Assembly (NCBI RefSeq): GCF_008085905.1
Contig: NZ_VSFF01000001.1
Span: 62,001 to 126,000, forward strand
Length of the DNA stretch: 64,000 nt
Origin: Actinomadura syzygii
GTDB taxonomy: Bacteria; Actinomycetota; Actinomycetes; Streptosporangiales; Streptosporangiaceae
Direction: 5' to 3'
A program made the translations under genes and the position numbers. The notes beneath the pieces are model-generated. The model was not told where the DNA came from and ran no database searches. It worked only from the letters and a program-made list of their open reading frames with translations. Position 1 is the stretch's first letter. The number at the start of each line of letters is the position of its first letter. Shown here piece by piece: positions 1 through 8,573 of the stretch.

Positions 1-143
1 AGCCCGGCGCGCCGCGCGGACACCTTCACCTCGGTCACCGACGTGAACGACTTGTTGTACAGCGCGACGGTCAGCGCCAGCAGCAGCACGATCACGAGAA
101 GCATTCCCGTGCCGAGCAGCCGGTACCGAATGCGTTGGCTCAT
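1..143 (-). CDS. MCE-family protein, N-terminal fragment
   Basis: The ATG at 143 opens a frame that runs off the left edge, so only about 47 residues are visible. They comprise a basic start (MSQRIRYR), one hydrophobic anchor at about residues 9-33, and the first strand of what looks like an MCE (mammalian cell entry) domain (FTSVTEVKVSARRAG). MCE proteins form hexameric rings or tunnels that pass lipids across the envelope. It lies 25 nt downstream of the second YrbE permease gene, where the first mce gene of an mkl-yrbE-yrbE-mce operon is expected. The family call rests mainly on this context and the anchor; the diagnostic part of the domain lies outside the window. Confidence 0.8.
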   Translation of the reverse strand, partial: MSQRIRYRLLGTGMLLVIVLLLALTVALYNKSFTSVTEVKVSARRAG

Positions 144-168
144 CAGACCGTCACCCCGCCCACCCCGC

Positions 169-1017
169 TCATCCCGCGATCCGAACGCCGGTGCCGGTGC
201 CCCAGATGGCCATGCCGAGCAGCAGGTCCGCCACGTTGATCACGACGATGCTGGTGCGGACCGCGCGGCCCACCGCGACGCCGACGCCCGCAGGGCCGCC
301 GCTCGCGTGGTAGCCGTAATAGCAGTGGATCAGCATCACCAGGACCGAGAAGATGATCACCTTGCCGAAGGACCACAGGATGTCGTTCGGCGGTAGGAAC
401 AGATGGAAATAGTGGTCGTAGGTGCCGGTCGACTGCCCGTAGAACAGCGTCACGATCACGCGCGTCGCACCATAGGACGCGAGCAGCCCGACGATGTAGA
501 GCGGAATGACCGCGATCATCCCGGCGAGCATCCGGGTCGTGACGAGGAAAGGCATCGACGGGACGGCCATGACCTCCAGCGCGTCGATCTCGTCCGAGAT
601 CCGCATCGCGCCGAGTTGCGCGGTGAACCCGCAGCCGACCGTCGCCGACAGCGCGAGCGCCGACACGAGCGGGGCGATCTCGCGCGTGTTGAAGTAGGAC
701 GCGACGAACCCGGTGAACGCGGCCGTGCCGATCTGGTTCAGCGACTCGTAGCCCTGGAGGCCGACCTGGCTGCCGGTGAAGAACGTCATGAAGCCGACGA
801 TCGCCACCGAGCCGCCGATCACCGCGAGCCCGCCGGTGCCGAGGCTGACCTCGGCGAGCAGCCGGAGAACCTCGGTCCGGTAGCGGCGCAACACCCGGAA
901 CGTCCACGCGAAGGCGCGGGCGTAGAACGACATCTGGTGGCCGAAGTCGTCCAGCCGGTCGAGGGGGGTGTTCAGCCACCTGGAGAACGGCGACCGCCCG
1001 CTGCCCGAGGCCGCCAT
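169..1017 (-). CDS. yrbEB: YrbE/MlaE-type lipid ABC permease (second copy)
   Basis: This is a 282-residue integral membrane protein of the MlaE/YrbE permease family, the membrane part of MCE lipid importers. The sequence has an amphipathic N terminus (about 1-45), five to six hydrophobic segments, and the family signature EIDALEVMAVPSMPF at about residue 140, which contacts the Mkl ATPase. The start is the ATG at 1017, which overlaps the stop of the upstream permease by one base (TGATG), so the two are translationally coupled. It should form a heterodimer with YrbEA, be driven by Mkl, and receive lipid from the MCE proteins encoded downstream. Length is normal for the family. Confidence 0.93.
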   Translation of the reverse strand: MAASGSGRSPFSRWLNTPLDRLDDFGHQMSFYARAFAWTFRVLRRYRTEVLRLLAEVSLGTGGLAVIGGSVAIVGFMTFFTGSQVGLQGYESLNQIGTAAFTGFVASYFNTREIAPLVSALALSATVGCGFTAQLGAMRISDEIDALEVMAVPSMPFLVTTRMLAGMIAVIPLYIVGLLASYGATRVIVTLFYGQSTGTYDHYFHLFLPPNDILWSFGKVIIFSVLVMLIHCYYGYHASGGPAGVGVAVGRAVRTSIVVINVADLLLGMAIWGTGTGVRIAG

Positions 1018-1874
1018 CACATGCCCTTCGACGGGACGAACTGGAAGTACAGCGTGGAGATCAGGAAGTTCTCCAGGAAGAGCAGCATGAACGTGATGAC
1101 GACGGTCTGGTTGACGGCGTCGCCGACGCCCTTCGGTCCGCCCTTGGCGTTCAGCCCCTTGTAGGCGGCGACGAGCCCGGCGGTGATGCCGAACACGAAC
1201 GCCTTGAACTCGGCCTGCAGAAGGTCGGGGAGCTGCGCGATCGCGTTGAACGACGCCAGATAGGCGCCGGGCGTCCCGCCCTGCAGCATGACGTTGAAGA
1301 AGTAGCCGCCCATCAGGCCGACCACCGACACGAGCCCGTTCAGGAAGAGCGCGACGAACGCGCAGGCGAGCATCCGCGGCACCACCAGGCGGTGCAGCGG
1401 GTTGATGCCGAGCACCTCCATGGCGTCGATCTCCTCGCGGATCTTCCGCGAGCCGATGTCGGCGCACATCGCCGACCCGGCGGCGCCCGCCACCAGCAGC
1501 GAGGTGACGAGCGGGCTCGCCTCCCGGACGATCGCGACCACCGCCGTCGCGCCCGTGTAGGACTGCGCGCCGAGCTGCCGGATCAGCCCGCCGACCTGCA
1601 ACGACAGCACGCCGCCGAACGGGATCGCGACGAGCATCGTCGGGACGACGGTGACGCTGACGATGAACCACGCCTGCTGGACGAACTCGCGCCACTGGAA
1701 CGGCCACTTGAACAGCGCGCGGCCCGTGTCCAGGCAGAGGGCGAAGAACCGGCCCGGCTCCTTCACCAGGATGTTGACCGCGCCGTCCCCGACCTTGCGG
1801 AACGCCGCGGAGGAGCCGCCGCCCTCGTCGCCCCCCTGCCGGCCCGCGCCGATGCCGGTGTCAGGAGAGGACAT
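1017..1874 (-). CDS. yrbEA: YrbE/MlaE-type lipid ABC permease (first copy)
   Basis: A 285-residue MlaE/YrbE permease paralogous to its downstream neighbour. It has a Gly/Ser-rich cytoplasmic N terminus, a hydrophobic core from about residue 60, and the coupling motif EIDAMEVLGINPLHRL. The start (ATG at 1874) overlaps the mkl stop by one base and the stop overlaps the next start by one base, so mkl, yrbEA and yrbEB form a tightly coupled operon. Known family role: a half-transporter that pairs with a second YrbE to import sterols, fatty acids or phospholipids through MCE tunnels. The substrate cannot be read from the sequence. Confidence 0.93.
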   Translation of the reverse strand: MSSPDTGIGAGRQGGDEGGGSSAAFRKVGDGAVNILVKEPGRFFALCLDTGRALFKWPFQWREFVQQAWFIVSVTVVPTMLVAIPFGGVLSLQVGGLIRQLGAQSYTGATAVVAIVREASPLVTSLLVAGAAGSAMCADIGSRKIREEIDAMEVLGINPLHRLVVPRMLACAFVALFLNGLVSVVGLMGGYFFNVMLQGGTPGAYLASFNAIAQLPDLLQAEFKAFVFGITAGLVAAYKGLNAKGGPKGVGDAVNQTVVITFMLLFLENFLISTLYFQFVPSKGM

Positions 1875-2947
1875 CAGCGGCCCGCACCTCCGGCCGGCCC
1901 CGGCGGCGGACTGCCGGGGAACTGGCCGCCCGGCCCGCCCGGTCCGGCGGCGCCGACCGGCGTCATGGACGACACGTACCGCGGCCACTCGGCCACCCAG
2001 TCGCGGCCGAGGTCGTCGATGAACGAGCCGGGCGGCGGGGTGACGCCGTGCGCCGCGCACCACGCGCCGGGCGCGTGCATCCCGGAGCGGAGCAGCCCGT
2101 TGCTCGGCATCTGCTGCGGCGGGATCGGCGGCAGCTTGCCCGGGTCGTGGCCCATCTTCGCCTCGGCCTCCAGCTCGGACTCGTCCTTCTCCTCCGACAT
2201 CCCGATCGGGCCGATCTTGCTGGCGTTGAGGAACTGCCGGACGACCGGCTCCTCGCTGGACAGCAGCATCTCCCGCGGCCCGAACATCGCGAGGTGCCGC
2301 TGGTAGAGCAGGCCGATGTTGTCCGGGACGGTCCGCGCCGTGTTGATGTCGTGGGTGACGATGAGGAACGTCGCGCCGATCTGCGCGTTGAGGTCGATGA
2401 ACACCTGGTTCAGGAACGCCGTGCGGACGGGGTCGAGGCCGGAGTCGGGCTCGTCCACGAGCAGGATCTCCGGGTCGAGGACGAGCGCGCGGGCGAGCCC
2501 GGCGCGCTTGCGCATGCCGCCGGAGATCTCGCCGGGCAGCTTGTGCTCGGCGCCGAGCAGGCCGACCATGTCCATCTTCTCCAGGACGATCCGCTTGACC
2601 TCGGACTCGGACTTCCTGGTGTGCTCGCGCAGCGGGAAGGCGATGTTGTCGAACAGGCTCATCGAGCCGAAGAGGGCGCCGTCCTGGAACAGCACGCCGA
2701 ACAGCTTCCGCGTCTCGTAGAGCTGCGCCTCGGGGAGGTGGGGCAGGTCGCGCTCGCCGATCCAGATGTGGCCGCGGTCCGGCTTGAGCAGCCCGACCAG
2801 CGATTTCAGGAAGACCGACTTGCCGGTACCGGACGGGCCCAGCAGCACGGAGATCTCCCCGGCGGGGATGGTCAGCGACACGTCCTGCCAGATCACCTGG
2901 CGGCCGAAGGACTTGGTCAGGCCCTCGACTCTGATCTCGACGCCCAC
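1874..2947 (-). CDS. mkl: Mkl-type ATPase of MCE lipid importer
   Basis: A 357-residue cytoplasmic ABC ATPase that powers MCE lipid import. Walker A GPSGTGKS lies at residues 37-44, the Q-loop at Q88, signature ISGGMRKRAGLARAL from 141, Walker B LLVDEP at 162-167, and the H-loop in LIVTHD near 197. The MRKR variant of the signature is typical of MlaF/Mkl proteins. After about residue 245 comes a roughly 110-residue Pro/Gly-rich tail that ordinary ABC ATPases lack; Mkl proteins commonly carry a C-terminal extension. The start is a GTG. It is the first gene of the mkl-yrbEA-yrbEB-mce operon and lies downstream of rplJ-rplL, the same neighbourhood as in mycobacteria. Confidence 0.93.
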   Translation of the reverse strand: MGVEIRVEGLTKSFGRQVIWQDVSLTIPAGEISVLLGPSGTGKSVFLKSLVGLLKPDRGHIWIGERDLPHLPEAQLYETRKLFGVLFQDGALFGSMSLFDNIAFPLREHTRKSESEVKRIVLEKMDMVGLLGAEHKLPGEISGGMRKRAGLARALVLDPEILLVDEPDSGLDPVRTAFLNQVFIDLNAQIGATFLIVTHDINTARTVPDNIGLLYQRHLAMFGPREMLLSSEEPVVRQFLNASKIGPIGMSEEKDESELEAEAKMGHDPGKLPPIPPQQMPSNGLLRSGMHAPGAWCAAHGVTPPPGSFIDDLGRDWVAEWPRYVSSMTPVGAAGPGGPGGQFPGSPPPGPAGGAGR

Positions 2948-3435
2948 TCGTCACCTTTCGTCCAGGCCGGGGGGAATCCCGAACCAATGAGCGAGTAGCT
3001 CTCCGGCTCTGTCTCTGCGGCGGTCTGTCTGCGGCTGTCCGCTCCGGGGGTCGGTTGCTGTCACGCCGTGTGCCTGCCCTCTTACTACCGTTCGGTAGCG
3101 GCGCGGGGTTCAACTACCGTAGCGGCCTCCCGTCCAAATGGAAGGGGTTCCGGCCCAGATCAACGGCTAAATGCGACGTCGTAAGACAATCGTTACTTAT
3201 GGCGGCAATGAGGCTAATGGTGTGAGAACCGGCGCAACACCCCGGGGACGCCGCGGCCGGGTCGCGGGACCGGACGGCCTGGTGCGGCCGCAGCGCCAGA
3301 CGGGACGCTACGCCGCGTCCCCGGACCGGCACAACCCGCCGCGGCACACGGTTTTCCACGCCGGTTTGTCACTCGCGGACGGAATCCCGGCGCTCCCGAC
3401 TCGGCGCTCCCGACTCGGAGGTCCCGCGAACGCGA
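2948..3435. other. Intergenic region upstream of the mce operon
   Basis: This 488-base stretch separates the rplL terminator from mkl. I see no convincing gene; the short frames across it lack ribosome sites and protein-like composition. It should contain the mce operon promoter on the minus strand. The only clear structure is the inverted repeat at 3085-3098 (listed separately) with a second, imperfect CTACCG-type half site at 3114-3119. Confidence 0.5.
3085..3098. promoter_or_regulatory. Palindromic operator candidate upstream of mkl
   Basis: CTACCG and CGGTAG form perfect 6-base arms around a TT spacer, about 140 bases before the mkl start. A further CTACCG half-site follows at 3114-3119. 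Arms of this size and composition are typical of TetR-family operators, and mce operons are often controlled by TetR or FadR-type repressors. No regulator gene lies next to it, so the binding protein is unknown. Confidence 0.4.
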
Positions 3436-3477
3436 ACGAGGCGGCCGCCCCACCTTCCGGTGGGACGACCGCCTCGT
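3436..3477 (-). terminator. Terminator of rplJ-rplL
   Basis: ACGAGGCGG (3436-3444) pairs with CCGCCTCGT (3469-3477), and an inner CCCACC (3449-3454) pairs with GGTGGG (3459-3464). The hairpin starts 39 bases after the rplL stop on the minus strand. There is no U-tract, which is usual for actinobacterial terminators. Confidence 0.7.
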
Positions 3478-3515
3478 GAGAAGCGTCGTTCGAAGGACGA
3501 CGGTCCTGGACGGTC

Positions 3516-3905
3516 CTACTTGACCGTGACGGAGGCGCCCGCCTTCTCCAGGGCCTCCTTCGCCTTCTCGGCGGTCTCCTTGTTGACCTTCTCCAGGAGC
3601 GGCTTCGGCGCGCCGTCGACCAGGTCCTTGGCCTCCTTGAGGCCGAGGCTCGTCAGCGCGCGGACCTCCTTGATGACCTGGATCTTCTTGTCGCCCGCGC
3701 CCTCCAGGATGACGTCGAACTCGTCCTGGACCGCGGCCTCCTCGGCGCCGCCGACCGGGGCGCCCGGGGCCGCGGCGACGGCCGCGACGGGGGCGGCGGC
3801 CTTGACGTCGAAGACCTCCTCGAACTCCTTCAGGAACGCCGACAGCTCCAGGAGGGTCATCTCCTTGAACGCGTCGAGCAGGTCGTCATTGCTGAGCTTC
3901 GCCAT
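3516..3905 (-). CDS. rplL: 50S ribosomal protein L7/L12
   Basis: A 129-residue L7/L12 protein, the mobile stalk protein of the large subunit that recruits and stimulates translation GTPases. The N-terminal dimerisation helices ([20 protein letters not shown]) bind L10. An Ala/Gly/Pro hinge lies at about 37-55. The C-terminal factor-binding domain carries the conserved stretch around [20 protein letters not shown], ending in VTVK. It sits 51 bases downstream of rplJ, and the two are cotranscribed. Length and composition are typical. Confidence 0.98.
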   Translation of the reverse strand: MAKLSNDDLLDAFKEMTLLELSAFLKEFEEVFDVKAAAPVAAVAAAPGAPVGGAEEAAVQDEFDVILEGAGDKKIQVIKEVRALTSLGLKEAKDLVDGAPKPLLEKVNKETAEKAKEALEKAGASVTVK

Positions 3906-3956
3906 GATCTTTCCTCCGCTGTGGCTACGTGGATGGGGTGTGGGTACCGCGGGTGC

Positions 3957-4565
3957 CTACTCGGCGGACGCCTCTGCGGGTGCCTCGTCGGCGGCCGGGG
4001 CCGCGTCGGCCGGAGCCGCGTCGGCCGGGGCCTCGGCGGTCTCGCCGGCGGCCTCGCGCTTGACGCGCAGCGCCTCGACGAGCTGGGCCGCCTGCGTCGG
4101 CAGGGCGTTGAACAGCGCCGCCGCGTTCGACATCGACGCCTTCATCGCGCCCGCGAGCTTCGCGAGGAGCACCTCGCGCGACTCGAGGTCCGCGAGCTTG
4201 GAGATCTCGGAGGCGTCCATCGACTGACCGTCGATGAAGCCGCCCTTGATCACCAGGAGCGGGTTCGCCTTGGCGAAGTCACGCAGGCCCTTAGCGGCCT
4301 CGACCACGTCGCCGCGGACGAACGCGATCGCCGACGGGCCTTCGAGCAGTTCAGCGAACTTCTCGTCGACGCCGGCCTCGTTCGCCGCGCGCTTGGTCAG
4401 CGTGTTCTTCACCACGGCGAACCGCGCGGTCTCGCCGAGGTTGGTGCGCAGCTCCTTGAGCTGCGCCACCGTGAGCCCGCGGTACTCGGTCAGCACGGCG
4501 CCGTTCGAACTCTCGAACTCGTTCTTGAGCTCGGCGACCGCCGCGGCCTTGTCGGCCTTTGCCAT
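3957..4565 (-). CDS. rplJ: 50S ribosomal protein L10
   Basis: A 202-residue L10 protein, which anchors L7/L12 dimers to the ribosomal stalk base and in many bacteria represses its own operon by binding the leader mRNA. The globular rRNA-binding domain covers about 1-130, with typical segments such as [24 protein letters not shown] ([18 protein letters not shown]) and FAVVKNTL. The long C-terminal helix for L7/L12 follows. The last 30 residues are an Ala/Glu/Pro-rich tail, an extension that many high-GC actinobacteria have. The preceding 225-base leader contains a promoter and an attenuator-like hairpin. Confidence 0.98.
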   Translation of the reverse strand: MAKADKAAAVAELKNEFESSNGAVLTEYRGLTVAQLKELRTNLGETARFAVVKNTLTKRAANEAGVDEKFAELLEGPSAIAFVRGDVVEAAKGLRDFAKANPLLVIKGGFIDGQSMDASEISKLADLESREVLLAKLAGAMKASMSNAAALFNALPTQAAQLVEALRVKREAAGETAEAPADAAPADAAPAADEAPAEASAE

Positions 4566-4637
4566 GTGGCCTCCTTCCGATTACCTGGGTTGGTCACGAC
4601 CCTCGCCCGTCCCCTGGGGGACGGACCCGGATCGACC

Positions 4638-4670
4638 AAAAAACGCCCCGGCGCAGATAAGCGCGGGGCG
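4638..4670 (-). terminator. Attenuator-like hairpin in the rplJ leader
   Basis: On the minus strand a GC-rich stem (4661-4670 with 4644-4654) is followed by six U residues (4643-4638). This is a classical intrinsic terminator, 73 bases before the rplJ start. The upstream lipoprotein gene already has its own terminator at 4836-4870, and a promoter candidate lies between the two, so this hairpin is best read as an attenuator in the rplJL leader. Readthrough control by L10 is known for other L10 leaders; here it is inference. Confidence 0.7.
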
Positions 4671-4794
4671 TCCACAGGCAGGGCGCGGAGGCCATGCGGG
4701 AAGCTCTCGTCTCACCTGCGCAGGCCGCCCGAAACTAGTCGGGTCCTTCGGCCGCCCCGGATGGGGCGACGACCGGCGGTCTTCGGCATCGAAC

Positions 4795-4824
4795 AGGATA
4801 CGTAACGCGCGCGGGCAACGCCAA
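4795..4824 (-). promoter_or_regulatory. rplJ: Candidate rplJL promoter
   Basis: On the minus strand TTGGCG (4824-4819) and TATCCT (4800-4795) are separated by 18 bases, a fair sigma-HrdB/SigA match. It lies between the terminator of the upstream gene and the attenuator, giving a leader of about 225 nt. Confidence 0.5.
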
Positions 4825-4835
4825 ATCGGATACGG

Positions 4836-4870
4836 CGAGGGCCGCGCCGGTCATCGCGGCGCGGCCCTCG
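4836..4870 (-). terminator. Terminator of LppX-like lipoprotein gene
   Basis: A perfect 14-base-pair stem (4836-4849 with 4857-4870) and a 7-base loop, starting 20 bases after the stop codon at 4891. There is no U-tract, but its stability and placement support termination. Confidence 0.8.
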
Positions 4871-4890
4871 GACGTCTCGTCCCGCCGGGA

Positions 4891-5778
4891 TCAGGTGCCC
4901 GGGATCCCACCGCCGCCGCCGAGCCCGTTGAGGAGCTGGCCGAAGTCGGTGACCTCGCTCTCCGGCGGCGCGCTGATCTGCACCGGCTTGCCGAAGTCGC
5001 GGTAGGTCATGGTCAGGTTCGTGGCGCCGGCCTGGGCCGTCTGCTTCGACTTCAGCGCCATCTTCCGGGGGAGCTGCCGGCCGTCCACCCAGAGGTCGAA
5101 GTTCATGCCGTCGAGGCCCGCGGTGCCGGCGTTCTTGCGGACCGTCTCCTGGTCCTCCGCCGGGAGCTTCGCGATCGCGTCCTCGATGCGGTAGGTGCCG
5201 GTGTAGTGCGTCGTCTGGACGCCGTCGACCGTCTCCTTGCCGACCTCGCGGACGTCCTTGGACGCCGTCAGCATCTTCGTGTTCTGGACGGGGTCCATCT
5301 GCTGCGACTGCCTGAGCAGTTGGTCGAGGTTCATGCCGGACTTCTTGCCGAGGTCGTCGAGCGAGATCTTGAACCAGGGTTTGGCGCCGGTCGCGCCGCC
5401 GAGCTGCGACAGCATCGGCATCTTCATGTACATGGTGCGGCCGACGAGGATCTGCTGCATGCCGCCCGTCGACTTGCCGCCGACCGTCATCGTGTCGAAG
5501 TTCATGCTGTAGGCGAGGTCGGGCTTCGTCCGGTACTGCATGCTTCCGGTCGCCGAGACGTCGCCGGCGCCCGAACCGCTCACCTGCATCGACAGCTCGG
5601 CCTTGAAGGAGTCGGCGGTGCCGGTCCGCTCCGCGGCCTTGCCGAGCACCTGGGCGGCGGTCAGCTTCAGGTTCTTGCCGGCCTCGTCCACCTTGTTGCC
5701 GGTGTCACCGAGACAGCCGGTCAACGAGAGGGCGAGGCCGGTCGCCAGCGCCGTTCCTACGGCGAAACGACGGATCAT
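4891..5778 (-). CDS. LppX/LprG-like lipoprotein
   Basis: A 295-residue exported lipoprotein. The signal peptide ends in the lipobox LTGC, with the acylated cysteine at residue 22. The mature part has the layout of LppX/LprAFG (LolA-like half-barrel) proteins: a predicted helix after the anchor (AAQVLGKAAERTGTADSFKA), then many short beta strands with a late DGVQTTHYTGTYRIEDAI motif. Such proteins carry acylated lipids between membrane and wall; the cargo here is unknown. The C terminus is Gly-rich. It is a clear paralogue of the next upstream gene (5906-6772), which shares the TVDGVQTTHY/TIDGVKTTHY core. It has its own terminator. Confidence 0.82.
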   Translation of the reverse strand: MIRRFAVGTALATGLALSLTGCLGDTGNKVDEAGKNLKLTAAQVLGKAAERTGTADSFKAELSMQVSGSGAGDVSATGSMQYRTKPDLAYSMNFDTMTVGGKSTGGMQQILVGRTMYMKMPMLSQLGGATGAKPWFKISLDDLGKKSGMNLDQLLRQSQQMDPVQNTKMLTASKDVREVGKETVDGVQTTHYTGTYRIEDAIAKLPAEDQETVRKNAGTAGLDGMNFDLWVDGRQLPRKMALKSKQTAQAGATNLTMTYRDFGKPVQISAPPESEVTDFGQLLNGLGGGGGIPGT

Positions 5779-5905
5779 CGTGGAAGGTCTCCTTGGTCTG
5801 GTCGCCCCCGGTCCGCTCCGAAATGACGCCCGGGGGTCCGGGCCGATGCTAGATCAGACGCCAGGTAGACCGCTGTGGTTCACTCCGTCCTGGTGTGTCC
5901 CGGTT

Positions 5906-6772
5906 TCAGTTGCCGCCGAGGATCCCGTCGAGCGAGAGCTGCCCCACCTGGTCGGCCGGCGGCGGGTTCACCTTGAACGACGTTCCGTAGTCGCTGTAGA
6001 GAACCGTCACGGTGCCCGAGTCGCCCTGCTTGTCGGACGCCTTCGAGACGAGCTTGCGCGGGAGGTTGTCGCCGTCCGTCCACAGATCGAAGTTGATCTT
6101 ACCGTTGGCCCGATCCTTGGGCAGCCACTTCTCGACCTTCTGGCGGGCGTCCGCGTCGAGGCGGTTCAGCGCGTCCTGGACGGTCACCGTGCCGCTGTAG
6201 TGCGTCGTCTTCACGCCGTCGATCGTCTCGGTGCCGACGCGGCGGGCGTCCTTCGAGCCGGTGAACATCTTCGTCTGCTCGGCCGGGTCGACCTGCTGGA
6301 TCTGGTCGACCACGCTCTTCAGGTCGAACCCGGTCCGCTGCGCCATCTGGTTCAGGTCGACCTTCACCCACGGCTTGCCGTCGCTGACGAACCGGGCGAG
6401 CTGCGGCACCTTCGCGTACAGGACGTTGTCGGTGAGGAGCGCCTGGCCCTTCGCGCCCGGGACGGTCTGCCCGTTGCTGCTGAACTGGTCCAGCTTCGCG
6501 CTGAACTTCAGCGTCGGGCGGAGCTGGAACCGTCCGTCGGCGTGGACCTCGCCCTTGTTCTGGCCGGTGCCCGTCACCGTGAGGTCGGCCTTGAAGCTGT
6601 CCGCGCGCCCCGCCTTCTGGGACGTCTTCGCCAGTGCGTCAGCGGCACTGAGCTTCATGTTCTCGGTGTTCGCCGTGCCGTCCCCGTTGCATCCGGACAG
6701 GAGGAGCGCGGTGCCCACCGCCGCGCCTCCGGCCGCCACCACGAGTCGTCGGTTCATGCGGGTCGAGCTCAT
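5906..6772 (-). CDS. LppX/LprG-like lipoprotein (paralogue)
   Basis: A 288-residue lipoprotein with lipobox LLSGC and lipidated cysteine at residue 28 (or 23 if the second ATG, MNRR, is used). The layout matches the neighbouring 4891-5778 gene: helix SAADALAKTSQKAGRADSFKAD, then a beta-rich half-barrel with VDQIQQVDPAEQTKMF and TIDGVKTTHYSGTVTVQDAL. Tandem duplication is the simplest origin for the pair. The family binds lipids or glycolipids in a hydrophobic cavity. A 127-base gap separates the two genes, so each may have its own promoter. The specific ligand cannot be inferred. Confidence 0.82.
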   Translation of the reverse strand: MSSTRMNRRLVVAAGGAAVGTALLLSGCNGDGTANTENMKLSAADALAKTSQKAGRADSFKADLTVTGTGQNKGEVHADGRFQLRPTLKFSAKLDQFSSNGQTVPGAKGQALLTDNVLYAKVPQLARFVSDGKPWVKVDLNQMAQRTGFDLKSVVDQIQQVDPAEQTKMFTGSKDARRVGTETIDGVKTTHYSGTVTVQDALNRLDADARQKVEKWLPKDRANGKINFDLWTDGDNLPRKLVSKASDKQGDSGTVTVLYSDYGTSFKVNPPPADQVGQLSLDGILGGN

Positions 6773-6908
6773 GAGGGTAGAGCCTCCTTGATCGCCTGCT
6801 GGTGTTCCCAGTGTCGCGGGATCCCGGCGGCGGCTACATCACCCGTTGGTACGAATGGGCGTCCGCGCGGTACGACCATCGGCGTAGCACCGCACCCGCC
6901 GCCCGGCA

Positions 6909-8435
6909 CTACCCGAGGCGCGCTCGCAGCACGGATTTGCGGATCTTTCCGGTGCCGGTGCGCGGGAGGTCGTCGGCGAACTCGACGCGGCGCGGCGCCT
7001 TGAAGCCCGCGAGCCGGGCCCGGCAAGCGGCGATCAGGTCGTCCGCAGTGGGCGGGACGGCGGCGCCGCCGTCCGGGACGACCACCGCGCACACCGTCTG
7101 CCCCCAGCGCGGGTCCGGCAGGCCGACGACCGCGACCTGCGCGACGCCCGGGACGGTCCGCAGCACGTCCTCGACCTCGCGCGAGGAGACGTTCTCGCCG
7201 CCCGTGATGATCACGTCCTTGAGGCGGTCGACCAGGTAGAGGTAGCCGTCCTCGTCGACGCGCCCGGCGTCGCCGGTGCGGAACCAGCCGTCCGCGAACG
7301 CCTCGGCGGTGGCCTCGGGATCGTCCCAGTAGCCGGTCGTGACCTGCGCGCCCTTCACCGCGACCTCGCCGAGCGCACCGGGTGGGAGGTGCTCGCCGCC
7401 GCGCCCGAGCACCGCGATCTCGACGCCGCCGGTCGGACGTCCCGCCGACTCCGCCAGCTCGGGCCGGGTCGTGATCGCCGCGTGGTGGTCGGCGGGGGAA
7501 AGGAACGTCGCGTTGCCGGACAGCTCCGTCATCCCGAAGCCCTGGTTGAAGTCGCAGCCGAGCAGGTCGGCGGCGCGGCGCAGCAGCGGGACGGGCATCG
7601 GCGCCGACCCGTAGGAGATCACCCGGAGCGTCCCGCGCAGCGCGGCGGCCGCCGCCGGGTCGGCCGCGACGTGCGCGAGCAGGTCCTCCAGCATCGTCGG
7701 GGCCAGCGACAGGCTGGTGAGGCCGTGCCGCCGCGCCGCCCCGACCAGGGCGTCCGCGCGGAACCGGCGCAACACCACGGCGTGCCGTCCGAACAGGTGG
7801 TGCAGCATGACCTGGTAGCCCGCCACGTGGCAGAGCGGGAACGGCGTGCAGAACACGTCGCCCGGCCGCACCGGACGTCCGGCCGCCGACACGTCGATGC
7901 CCGCGAGCAGGCTCCGGTGCGTGAGCCGCACCCCTTTCGGACGGCCGGTCGTCCCGCTGGTGAACATCAGCCACGCGACCTCGCCGTCGTCCGCGCGGGA
8001 CGGCTCGACGGGCGGAGCGTCCCAGGGGATGTCGTCCAGGTCGATGAGCGGAAGGTGATCGGCGGGCAGATCGCCGTCGGCGGCCAGCCGGTCGAGCAGA
8101 TCGGCCTCGCCGAGGACGACGCCCGCGCGGCTGCGGACGATCTGGTCCGCCCACTCGCGCGGATGCAGCCGCTGGTTCAGCGGCACCAGGACGCGGCCGT
8201 CCCGCGGAACCCCGTAGTAGGCGGCCACGTATTCGGGCCGGTTGTGCGACAGCAGCGCCACCCGCGTCCCGGCCGGGAGGCTCGCGGCGAGGTGGGCGCT
8301 CAGCGCGTCCGTCCGGGCGCGCAACTCGCGGAACGTCCAGGTCGTGGCCCCGACCGACAGCGCCGGAGCGTCAGGGACGTCCTCCGCCGCACCGTCGAGG
8401 ACGTCGTAGAGCCGATGCCGTGAACCGTCCACCAC
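6909..8435 (-). CDS. AMP-binding acyl-CoA synthetase
   Basis: A 508-residue ANL-superfamily adenylating enzyme that should activate a carboxylic acid with ATP and transfer it to CoA. The P-loop is FTSGTTGRPKGVRLTH (near residue 160), the middle motifs are YGSAPMP and GMTELSG, the hinge region holds DGWFRTGDAG, and the C-terminal catalytic lysine motif is GTGKIRKSVLR. The start is the first of two consecutive GTG codons, behind a GGGAGGGGGAG ribosome site. No carrier protein or pathway gene is adjacent, so a fatty or aromatic acid substrate is open. It is on the same strand as rplA but beyond the rplA terminator, so it is a separate unit. Confidence 0.88.
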   Translation of the reverse strand: MVDGSRHRLYDVLDGAAEDVPDAPALSVGATTWTFRELRARTDALSAHLAASLPAGTRVALLSHNRPEYVAAYYGVPRDGRVLVPLNQRLHPREWADQIVRSRAGVVLGEADLLDRLAADGDLPADHLPLIDLDDIPWDAPPVEPSRADDGEVAWLMFTSGTTGRPKGVRLTHRSLLAGIDVSAAGRPVRPGDVFCTPFPLCHVAGYQVMLHHLFGRHAVVLRRFRADALVGAARRHGLTSLSLAPTMLEDLLAHVAADPAAAAALRGTLRVISYGSAPMPVPLLRRAADLLGCDFNQGFGMTELSGNATFLSPADHHAAITTRPELAESAGRPTGGVEIAVLGRGGEHLPPGALGEVAVKGAQVTTGYWDDPEATAEAFADGWFRTGDAGRVDEDGYLYLVDRLKDVIITGGENVSSREVEDVLRTVPGVAQVAVVGLPDPRWGQTVCAVVVPDGGAAVPPTADDLIAACRARLAGFKAPRRVEFADDLPRTGTGKIRKSVLRARLG

Positions 8436-8523
8436 TCCCCCTCCCGGACTCCTGAATCTACCAGTCGTCCGGTTGGCGGGCGGCGCGCGGTCCCGCGCAT
8501 CGGGACGGCGGCCGGAAAGCGGA

Positions 8524-8550
8524 CAGGGCGCCCCCGCCGGGGACGCCCTG
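8524..8550 (-). terminator. Terminator of rplK-rplA
   Basis: CAGGGCG (8524-8530) pairs with CGCCCTG (8544-8550), with an inner CCCC/GGGG extension. It lies 24 bases past the rplA stop on the minus strand. Confidence 0.7.
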
Positions 8551-8573
8551 TTCGATGAGTCGCTCGTGCCGGA

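Noticed and set aside
3171..3479. A 102-codon plus-strand frame upstream of the mce operon
   Set aside because: It crosses the rplL terminator, has no ribosome site and is Arg/Pro/Gly-rich as expected for random high-GC sequence.
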